Shown: in pieces, positions 55,217 to 64,000 of the stretch | How the letters are laid out: each line of letters starts with the position of its first letter | How positions within the stretch are numbered: the first letter of the stretch is position 1 | Source: Stereum hirsutum FP-91666 SS1 | Lineage: Eukaryota; Basidiomycota; Agaricomycetes; Russulales; Stereaceae | Direction of reading: 5' to 3' | DNA: 64,000 nucleotides | Assembly: GCF_000264905.1 (NCBI RefSeq) | Contig: NW_006763133.1 | Location: 1,453,082-1,517,081 of the forward strand | Program-made: the position numbers and the translations under genes | Notes under the pieces: model-generated | The model's input: the letters and a program-made list of their open reading frames with translations, nothing else | Databases searched by the model: none | What the model was told of the DNA's origin: nothing

Positions 55217-58200
55217 TCAAAAGCCGCCCAGTCTCTTCTTCACCACCTTTTTCTTGCCCGCGGTCAGCCTTCCTCCATACGGGCCGGGGACGACCTGTGT
55301 ACTAGGCATAGCATCCTGCGACCCATCTATCCTATCCTGGCTCGGATTCTTCTGCGACGAATATTGTTGTACCATCGCGTCCTGCGACTGAGCTCCAAAA
55401 CTAGCCAGCGGTGGACGACGCACCGGCGCGTCGGATTGACTGCCAGCGACAGCAGGAGGGATAGCTCTTGGAGCAGTAACCACCATAGGAGGGCGCTGTG
55501 TCTGACTTTTACTTTGGCTGCGACCGTCGTCTATTTGGGTGGGTGTGGCGCCTGAAGCTGGGGGCGCCATGGGATATAAACGGCGCAGCTCGGTGTGAGT
55601 GGGAGGAAGCACAGAGATGTGAGAGCCGTATGGGTCGTGATAACTATACGTCTCCGGATCTGTGCCGATATCCCACTCCTTCAGAAGTAAACGCACGCCG
55701 AGTGGCATTTTCTGGTCAGCCTTCTGGCCGTCTGTCGGTTGGCCGTCTGTCTGAGTAAAGGGTTCAACTTTGGGCGTTGGAGAAAGATATCCAAATTGCA
55801 CGGGAGGTAGGTCCGTGTTGGATAAGGACAAGGCTTCAGTCGCTCGGGACATGGTTTCGAGCGCGTCATCGAGAGCGGAGAGATTGGATGATTTCGAGAA
55901 TGGTTTGGGCGAGAATATGTCGGTGGAAAGGGCAAGGTCGACAGTCAGCTGTTCCTTGGCTTCTGTCTCTCTTCTATACGAGGAACCTGGACGATTATCG
56001 CTCTCCAGAAGATCGTAGGCTCCAAGGTGTTCCATGACTTCCTGTGGGTTGTGCGGCACTTCAGGCATAACATATCGAAGGAAAGGATTAATGTTATAGT
56101 GCCACGCAGCGCCTTTGGCTACGTCTGCCAAAGGGATTCGATCTTGTACGACTGCCCGATAGCCTCTCTTCGAGTTGACCTTGCTTCGAGTCAGAAAGTC
56201 TGCTCTTGAGGCGTACGAAGGCTGGTTTCCGGATCGAAAGGCAACATCAAAACTATAAAGCAGACCGTCTCAATGGCCGGCACGGGTGATCTGAGATATG
56301 ACAACTTACCTTGTGAGCATATGGTCGATTGGGGCATTCGTGTCCTGCCAGAACGAGGGCATTTTATCAAGCGTATCGAATATCTCGTCCGGTTTCTCCT
56401 CATCGAGCAGAGGATTGGTGGAGCCACCGACCTCGAAGAGTGCTAAAAGTAGAATGTCAGAAATCTGAGATTCACGACAAGTTCAAAATACGTACTCTGG
56501 TACAACTCGCTAAAATCAACCTCGAGTCCATTCCGCCGACTGAGAGGACCATCCTCGGGTTGCATGCGAGCAGCTAATTTGTCCATTTGCTTGACTTCTG
56601 GACTCCACTGGACGCTCGGTAGATAGTGAACAGGTTCGGAGGCAGTATCTTCCTGAAGCGGTGCCAAAATACAATCCAACTGGTGCAGGCCTCCACGGTT
56701 CGAAATTTGGAAGAGGTGAAGGTCAACTCCGCTTGCAGTAGTCTCTGTCGGCGAGACGAAATGGCAGCCTTCGTGTGCAGTAGCAGAGCCGAGCGGGGCA
56801 GTGAGGGCATATGCAGGAGTGTAGGCATGTAATAAAGCGTCCGAGCCTCGACCGACATCGTAAACTGTGATAAGACCGTTCTTCTGAGATGTTAGTAGGG
56901 TTAAGGTCACTAAAAGTCGTAAGCTTAATGAGGGGCCGCAGATGGAACTAGAAGGAAGAACACACGGTCTCGGACGGTAACCGTAGAGCTCTGCAAAGTC
57001 CGATCGAAGCTGCGTCCATGTTTGTATCCCATGAGAGGCCGGCCGAGATAGCGTTTGTCCAACCATAACATTTCCTCGGTCGTAGAGAGCTTGATTAGAT
57101 TGTCGGTATATTGACGTTCGATAGCAGTGATGACATTATCGCCATTCGAGAGGGAGTGCAACGTAGTTGACACCCTTGTCTGTAGAGAAACGTTCAGTAG
57201 CATTATGTCGGTGGAGTTGCACGTACATACACGTAAATCCCAATTATCGACCGTCTTGCTCGAGGTCACAAAACAAGCATTGTCCTCCGCATTCATAGAT
57301 ATCCTCCAGAAAGGCTCGCGCGAGACTGGCAGAGATGCATCCTGCGCGGAGAAACTCTTCTCGCTGACGTGGAGCTCATCAGTAGCCGTGCATCATATTG
57401 AAAGAAGGATGGCTTACATGGATCCATTATTACGTAGATCAACCTTGAAGACATCGCCGTAGTCGTTAATGCTGAATGCGACATTTGACTGATACGGCAG
57501 GGCTATATCAACAGCAGGCCGATCTCCCAGAGACGACCGTTTGAAGCAGGCCAACTCGGTTATAGTAGGGGCGACATTTTGAAGTGATTGGTTTCCCTTA
57601 AATTTTACTGAGAAGATGCTCGTCGATGCCATGGTCCGGACGGCGAGAAGTTGAGCTGAATCCACTCCTCAGCATCTACAGTTCATAGTTCAGAAAGACT
57701 GTGCTCACTGTTGCCTGTGCGATCAACGCCGGCCTTGACCTGCCTGATAGGTGTCTCAAACGAGATGGAGGGCTGCGCAGATGGTCTGAACATAGAGTTG
57801 TTATGTCTTCCCCCTTGTCCACTGCTGAAGAGGGACAGGTCTGTGTATTCGAGCTTCAGCCCATGCAGGCAAAAAGAGATAACAAAACTGGGAACTGACG
57901 TAATTCCGAACTAGTAGGTCCAACAGGATGTGCAATGAACGCGAACTGCCTGCCGCGTCCATCTGCGTGTCTGATAGTCTCCAGAGGAGTGCCACGATAT
58001 GGATCAAAAGAACTGTTCAGTTTAGAGTGATGGACGTCCTCCTTGAGCTCGTCGCCGATGAGCTCTGATGGAATGTCTACATCTGGATGGTAAGTTCTCA
58101 AGAAGTGGGCCTGCGATAGATGCTCAGTCAGAATTGGTAATGTGAAGGACGACATAGAAAAACGTCGTACCCCTTGCTCTATCCGTTGCTTCATAGAAAC

Positions 58201-58522
58201 ATGAGGGGCAACAACTGCCGAAGGACGCGTCTCGGGAAATACTTTGGTGGTTTGTCCCTTCGGTCTGATTTGGCGAGCTTTTACTGTACATGAGAGATTG
58301 AAAAACTTGGAAATAAATTTACACACCTTGCCTTCCGTCTTTAATACTAGACCATTCAAGTCGCCCGTTGTTTGAGTGAAGAGTGGCAGCGGCCAAACCT
58401 CCAGCTTCGAGTGAAGGGTAAGACTGAGAGAGCTTCAAGATTCCTTGCGACTGCTTCTTTGAACGCTTGCGCTTCTCAGAGGCTGTCGCTGCATGATCCG
58501 TATTCGAAGGCCAAGCATCCAT
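55217..58522 (-). CDS. RRN6: RRN6-like RNA polymerase I initiation factor (beta-propeller, TAF1C/Rrn6 type)
   Basis: Multi-exon gene, proposed start MDAWPSNTDHAATASEKRKR at 58522. The middle part alternates beta-strand-like blocks typical of a WD-type propeller: AVDIALPYQSNVAFSINDYG, NGDNVITAIERQYTDNLIKL and GLITVYDVGRGSDALLHAYT. Helical blocks follow, including GSTNPLLDEEKPDEIFDTLD, then KMPSFWQDTNAPIDHMLT. The last 300 residues are Ser/Pro/Gln-rich and end in a basic GKKKVVKKRLGGF, much like the KKKR-x-GF tail of the Rrn6 family. Rrn6 with Rrn7 and Rrn11 forms the core factor that brings Pol I to rDNA promoters in the nucleolus. Family assignment rests on domain layout and tail, not on a strong motif, so another propeller protein is possible. 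It is head-to-head with uL3m. Confidence 0.6.
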
Positions 58523-58667
58523 TCCATTTGACAGAAGTGTGAGCTGAACTTGGTGGATTCGAAGAAGCGGTCGCGGTGAAGATGAGCAAGAAGCGATTTC
58601 AAAGTCCGCCGCCACTTGGCCTCGCGTCTGCACGAGTCTCAAACCGTTCTCCGCATCAGCCTCGACG
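58523..58667. promoter_or_regulatory. Shared divergent promoter region, RRN6-like / uL3m
   Basis: Only 145 bp separate the two start codons. The minus-strand reading frame of the RRN6-like gene remains open across it ([20 protein letters not shown]), so the true RRN6-like start might lie further upstream and overlap the uL3m 5' end. Confidence 0.4.
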
Positions 58668-59837
58668 ATGCTCAGGCTATGGACTCTTGCTCAGCGGCCA
58701 GTCACCGCGCCGTCGAGGCATATCCACACTTCTCTCGTTAATAATGCTACTGTGGTCGCTAGCTCTTCCGCCACGACGCCCTCAAAATGGACACCAAATT
58801 CTGTCCGGACAGGGCTCATCGCGCGCAAACGCGGAATGACTGCGATGTGGGACGACCATGGCGCTCGTTTCCCGGTCACGGTCCTCCAGGTGCGTCGTAA
58901 AACTTGCTTTAATCACTACAAATACTCATCAGAAGTCGGCATAGTTGGAAAACTGTCAGGTGACAGCTAATGTCAAGACCGTGCGGAGGAACAAGACAGA
59001 GTACCACGCAGTTCAAGTTGCTGCTTCGGATAGACCAGCGAAGACTGCTACGAAGCAGATGCTGGGTCATTTCAAGAAGGCTGGCGTTCCACCAAAGCGG
59101 ATTGTAAAGGAGTTTCCGGTAACTCCAGATGCTCATGTTCCAGTTGGTACGTGTTATGTTGTGTGTCTTTCAACGTCCTCTCTTAACCCTCTTCCAGGGA
59201 CTACACTGTCGGCAGTCCACTTTGTACCCGGCCAATTTGTTGATGTCGTCTCAAACTCGTAAGACTCTACAAGTTCTGGCTCCAGCGAATTATCAAACTC
59301 AACGCTCGTTCTGTAGGATCGGGAAGGGCTTCCAGGGAGGCATGAAACGATGGGGTTTCAAGGGTCAGCGTGCGAGCCACGGTGCTTCCCTCTCCCATCG
59401 GTCAATAGGTTCGACAGGTGGACATCAGGTATGTCGTCCACAGTGTCATTTTCTCTATGGTGGTCTCTTAAGCGGCTCCTCGTCTTTAGGATCCGGGCAG
59501 AGTGTGGCCCGGAAAGAAAATGCCTGGTCATATGGGCTGTGAGCGCATCACGACCCAGAACCTCACTGTCGTCCGTGTCGACTCTGCCCTTGACTTGATA
59601 TTTGTCCGAGGTTGTGTTCCTGGTTTCGACGACGCTCAAGTCATGGTCCGCGATGCCAAAAAGAAGATGATCTGCCCCGCGCAACACAATCAGGCGAAGG
59701 GCTTGTACGAGAAGGTTCTTCCCAAGGGTCTCGTCGATCTTCCATTCCCAGCAGGCACGAAGGATATGGCAAAGGACCTCCCACCTGTCGTTGTTGCTCC
59801 TTCGTCACGCTCGAGTCCATTCATTCCTAGAGAATAA
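58668..59837 (+). CDS. MRPL9: Mitochondrial large-subunit ribosomal protein uL3m
   Basis: Multi-exon gene from ATG 58668. The N terminus [20 protein letters not shown] is rich in Arg and Ser with no acids, a typical mitochondrial presequence. The mature L3 part starts [20 protein letters not shown], then [20 protein letters not shown] and [20 protein letters not shown]. The rRNA-contacting loop is [20 protein letters not shown], then [15 protein letters not shown] and [15 protein letters not shown]. It closes with [20 protein letters not shown] and a tail FIPRE. L3 sits near the peptidyl-transferase centre and helps nucleate 50S/54S assembly. Length is normal for mitochondrial L3. All exons join in frame with short introns, and the gene is intact. 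Confidence 0.95.
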
Positions 59838-60360
59838 ATATCTCAATTTACTACTGTTTCCTTGTTTTGGTGTGCTAGCAATCCTATCCATCTACCCCCC
59901 AACTCAGACTCAAAGTTACACCGCTTCCAATCATCGCCTTGATTCTATGATTCTATGATTTCCTGGTGCGACCTCCAAGTCAACATGAATTCTCTTTTGA
60001 TCTGTCACTTTCGCGGGTGATAACCTGTCTGCGAAGATAAACGCACCTGCCACCACTTCTTCATGCGAATGATCTGTACAATGTACTTCTTCACGACTTT
60101 ACATCCTGCTCTCTGTGAACACGGGCGAGGGGATGGTTGTGGAGCATGCATGTATCCTCTGATTATTTGACGCACGGTATATATCATAAAATGGCATAAT
60201 ATGGTTGTAATAAAACGAAGAGAAACAGCCATGGTAATGAATCAATGTCAATCTGTAACACCCAAAAGCGAAGGAGAAGGAACAAAGGGAACAAAAAGAC
60301 AGTATAACACATAATCGAGGTTACAGTTACGAGCTAATACAGTGGGTACAGAACAACCTT
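59838..60360. other. Convergent 3' region of uL3m and the XMAP215-like gene
   Basis: No gene is seen. The two stop codons face each other across 523 bp. AATAAA lies directly at the uL3m stop (59833-59838), perhaps only by chance. AT-rich stretches near 60180-60220 could carry poly(A) signals for the minus-strand gene. Confidence 0.35.
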
Positions 60361-63300
60361 CTAAGGCGTGGGTCGTGAAACAGAAGAGGCAGGCGGCCGA
60401 CCTTGCGAGGAGCCGTTGCTAGCCGAGCTCTGACGGTATTGGAACAAATTGTGTAGTCGTGAAAGCTTCTCCTGCTGGTCATGTGAGTCGCCGCCTGTTG
60501 TCGAAGTGGGCGACATGGGTACTTGTAAGGAGTCGGGACGTGTTGGAGATACAGGTGTGGTCGCTTTCGACTCCAGTTCTGTGAATGAAACGTCAGACTT
60601 ATGGTGAAAAGGAATCACGTTGGCGTGACTCACTCGATAGGGTATCAGCTACAGCGACATCTCTCTCCTCGTCGTCGGCTGCCCGACTAGCCAGCGCTCG
60701 CGATATATACTTACGGAATGCAGGTCCAGTTGCCTCCAGCATCTTGTCGACCTTTGGCTTCTTGTGCGGATAGGCCTTCAAGAACTGATGCAACTCTGTT
60801 ATGCCCTCCTTGTGCATCGCCCCCGTGGTTTCGCTCGATATGTGGCCCAAAATGATAAGCAGTTGAGCGTCGGGATCTGGCTCGTCAGTTGGTGGCGATA
60901 CCATGCCGTTTATCGAGGACCTGCTATGATGGCTGGGCGATGACTGTCGGACTTCCCCTGAAGTGACCGAGGATGCAGTCTCCAAAGGCGACGCTGGACG
61001 GCTAGCAGAGGCTCCGCTGACCATGGACATAGGACGACTGTGGGAGAACTTGTGCACCTGAGCATGGCCGTTGCCGTTTCTTCCGTTGGTTCGAGGTGGT
61101 GCGGAGGCCTCTTTCGAGGCTGCGGCGTTGAGTATTCGGTAGACGTATGGGTACACAATCGTCGCAGACGGGTCATCGAATGAGTTGGACAGAATGTCGT
61201 ACACGTCGTCTGCATAGTGTGCTATCAAGACAATGTCAGATATGTCATTGAGATAATACTTGACAGGAGGACTCACCGACAACATGCTGAATGATGACTT
61301 TGATGGTCCTCAGCGGCATGTCGCCACAAGGCACGCGATTGGTCGCCCTCGCTCGCCACTCGTTGGGAGGAATAGACTGCAGGAAATGTTCGACCGCAGG
61401 GAAGAGTTCGACCGGGTCAAGCTTCAGCTCCGTCAAATCCTGCGGAATGTTTCTAGCCAACTTCCAGATGCACTTGAGCACTAGTTCTGCCACTTTCGCC
61501 TCTTGTGAATCGGAGAGCGTGCCGTTGGCAGGGAAGGGCTTCACGATCTGCAAGAGGAGAGCGAACAAGGATCTAGTGACCATAGAGTTAGATATGTGCA
61601 CGCACATGAAGACCGTACAAGACTAGTATTACCTGAAAACCGTTATTCGCCTTCCTGTCGAGAACATACGGAGCATGATCATATTGATGAATCGCGAGAG
61701 ATTCTTGACCTCGGCGTCCTTGCTATCGTCCGTTTGTAGGAGCCGAATGGCAAGCTCCTCGAGGAGCGCAGTCAATATGTCCACCGTGAGGGATTCCGCA
61801 AGCAATGGGTTGTCGCAGAACGCATTGAGTGTCTGAATGAGGTGCTTAGCTAGTCGAATGTTACTTTCCGGGTGCTCGAAAGCATGGGCTATCTGAAGTG
61901 TAACAGTCTCGATGAGGCCTTCTGTGTGTTCTGCGAGATCACGATACGTCGACGATGAAGGTCCAGCATCCGGGCCTAACTGAAGGACCTTTTGTATCTT
62001 CTTCAGTGCATCGACACTCCGGTCCGAATCGCTGCTGAGTACACTTGAAATCGTCAGAGTGATGTCGTTGGACGATGATGGTGGCATCTCGGGCGGTGTA
62101 TCAAGTTCTTCTTCGGGCTGTTTGCTACGCCACGACTCGATGTTTGCGCCCTTGGAAGGTGCTCCATTTCGGACAGGAGGGGTATAATCGTCTTCGTCGG
62201 GAGGAGCCTCAACGTGAGAGGGAGCAGGAAGGTGTGATCGTAAGGTGGATGTTCGAGCTCTGGGTTGACCTAGCCGCGAAGGCAACAGAGTTTTGCCGCG
62301 AGAGGATGGGGATGATGGGCCAGGGAGGTGTGACAAAGGCCGTGACATCTGTGATGGAGCTGGTGACGTGGACCTTGCAGCTGGGGAAGATGGACGGGCG
62401 AGGCGAGAAGGACCAGCAGAGGGACTCGAGGGCCGTGGCAAGGCTCCAAACCGACTGGTAGCAGGGGCAGATGGTGAAGATGGTTTCGCAATTGCTGTGG
62501 CTAGACGAGAAACTTGAGAAGGGGCAGTAGACATGGAAGTTCCCGGTCTTTCCGGGGAGCTAGGCCCTGAGACACGACGAAGTCGTTCCTCAAGTTGTGT
62601 CTTGTCTTTCGGTGAGAGTGGTCCGACCATCGACCAAATTTTCTCCCCTACCAGACTGAATACCTCGCTGCAAACGATATGGTAAGTACTATGTAGACTA
62701 GCAAGCTTCAAGGACTCTTACCCAAGTGCTCCAAGGGACGCTTTGCGCACGCTGGGGTCCTTGTCAGCGATCATTGAAGCCAGCACGGGGCATGCTTTGG
62801 GAGGGTCGCACGCGCCCAGTCCAAACCGTTTCAGAATGCCAGCGAGCTCGTCTAATGTACCCTGCCGTGTTTTGGCTACCTTGTGTTTGAGACCATGTTC
62901 GAGGAGCAGCTGGAAAACCCGGCTGTATGCGTAAACTTTTGGTAACGACTGAATTATCTGCTGGACGCGGACGCGAACAGGTTCCCTCGCGTCTCCGAGC
63001 TAGATGCATTTATATATCAGTATCACTAGCACAATGTTGAAAACGATCGGTCCTCACTTTGTAGACCATAGTCGGAATGAAACACAATGCTTCGTTGTCG
63101 GAGAGCTGATAGTCGATTGATCGTAGGAAAGCGAGTACGGAATCGACGGCGTCCAGAGACTTCGCTATGAGATTGGACTGTGGTTCGTGAGCTTTGATGG
63201 ACACGTATTTGAGGGCAAGATCAGAATTGGCGATGCCAACCGTCTTGAGGTCCTCATCGGATAGCCCGAACCTCTCGTCTCCTGCCTGAAGGTCGCTGTA

Positions 63301-64000
63301 GAACTCTGCGATAGTGGCCAAACCGGCGACGTGGTCATTGACAGCATTGTGGTCGGTACTAAACAACTGTCCGACCAGATCTTTCGACGCATAGGGCTCC
63401 ATTTGGTGCTGTAAGAGGTCAGCAAGGTCCTTTCGTGTCGTCCCAGCCTCATTGATCCACTTGCCGGGATCCTTAGCAAGACGTGACCTTTTCGCGTCCA
63501 CGTTCATGCCGGTGAAGGCCATATCACCTGTCATCGCTGGGGGAGGCGATATTGCTGCGGCAGGTGGCGGGGCTGTCTTGAGAGCCGATGGAACTGGCAT
63601 ACCAGGGCGGCGCAGACCGAACCCAGGGCCTGGTTTCCCAGGAAGCCGTGATGTGGGAGCCTCGTCAACACTCTCAGCTCGCGACTCAGGACGCGATATC
63701 GTGCCTTGAGGAAGCTTGCGGCGGATCCCTGTGAGCTTGCCAGCAGGAGCCATCTTTGACGTGGGCGGCGCAGCGGTTGTTGGTGATGGAGGGAGAGTAC
63801 CTGCTCCTGACGAAGGGGGAGATGAAGGCATGACAGGCTTGTTTGGAGCAGCTTTGGCAGCTGGAGCGGGCTTCGCTGGAGCAGGTGCGGCGGCTGCTGG
63901 CGCTGCGCTCGGGGCAGACGATGAAGGGGCAGATGCACGAGCAGCGTTGATGAAAGGGACGGCGGACGCCTTCGAGGCAGGCTTGAGGTTGTTTGTCTGC
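60361..64000 (-). CDS. STU2: XMAP215/Dis1/Stu2-type microtubule polymerase, C-terminal part (runs off the right edge)
   Basis: Incomplete gene: the reading frame is open to base 64000 and the start lies outside. A long Ala/Pro-rich linker (PSAAPAAAAPAPAKPAPAAK) leads to a HEAT/TOG-like region: SRLAKDPGKWINEAGTTRKD, then DLVGQLFSTDHNAVNDHVAG. YQLSDNEALCFIPTMVYKLG joins across an intron to DAREPVRVRVQQIIQSLPKV. A second Ser/Pro/Arg-rich linker (about 62550-62230, RPSSPSAGPSRLARPSSPAA) is the basic microtubule-binding region of this family. The C-terminal helical domain includes DALKKIQKVLQLGPDAGPSS, LKLDPVELFPAVEHFLQSIP and GDMPLRTIKVIIQHVV, the last diagnostic of ch-TOG/Stu2. These proteins add tubulin at microtubule plus ends and kinetochores. 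The tail is Ser/Gln-rich. Introns interrupt it at least four times. Confidence 0.85.

Noticed and set aside
54573..55220. 215-codon minus-strand frame upstream of the mitochondrial carrier
   Set aside because: Only its last part (from MDTGAPHNL at 54740) fits the carrier; the rest has no homology and covers the promoter and the 3' flank of the next gene.

Overview
The window is nuclear DNA of a filamentous basidiomycete, most likely an Agaricomycete. The genes are cut by many short (about 50-70 bp) GT-AG introns. Intergenic spaces are compact, and the proteins match fungal families (GID4, BCS1, BET3, BUD23, RRN6-like, Yck-type casein kinase). There is one assembly gap (35503-35950). All exon models were read by eye from frame, splice sites and family similarity, so outer CDS coordinates are more reliable than some internal junctions.

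Layout. (1) 0.5-7.7 kb: a JmjC-domain gene, an RGG-rich coiled-coil gene, and a convergent casein kinase 1 gene. (2) 7.7-12.9 kb: a poorly coding stretch with a broken paralogue of the first JmjC gene, a 158-bp tandem repeat carrying a duplicated exon-like unit, and an AT-rich insert holding a mitochondrial-type class II tRNA (probable numt). (3) 12.9-14.5 kb: the GID E3-ligase receptor GID4. (4) 14.5-23.9 kb: mostly unassigned sequence around a DHA2-type MFS transporter gene. (5) 23.9-32.5 kb: a dense housekeeping block of Ran GTPase, BCS1, BUD23, BET3, mitochondrial bS13m, a FAM50/XAP5 protein and a tRNA-Phe. From BCS1 on, the genes alternate tail-to-tail and head-to-head.

(6) 32.6-52.7 kb: the accessory heart of the window. 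Four paralogous short-chain dehydrogenase genes lie on the minus strand. A decayed hAT transposon with nested MITE-like elements separates SDR1 from SDR2. Three copies (A, B, C) of a repeat family that I cannot identify lie among these genes; each copy has a TATA box, a conserved hairpin and a shared ORF segment. A second type of reductase (extended SDR, YxxxK) sits between copies B and C. This region shows segmental duplication, C:G to T:A-type stop codons in the transposase, and a truncated gene next to copy B. Copies A and C are the best candidate for something undescribed.

(7) 53.1-64.0 kb: housekeeping again. A mitochondrial carrier, an RRN6-like Pol I factor head-to-head with mitochondrial uL3m, and the C-terminal part of an XMAP215/Stu2 microtubule polymerase that runs off the right edge.
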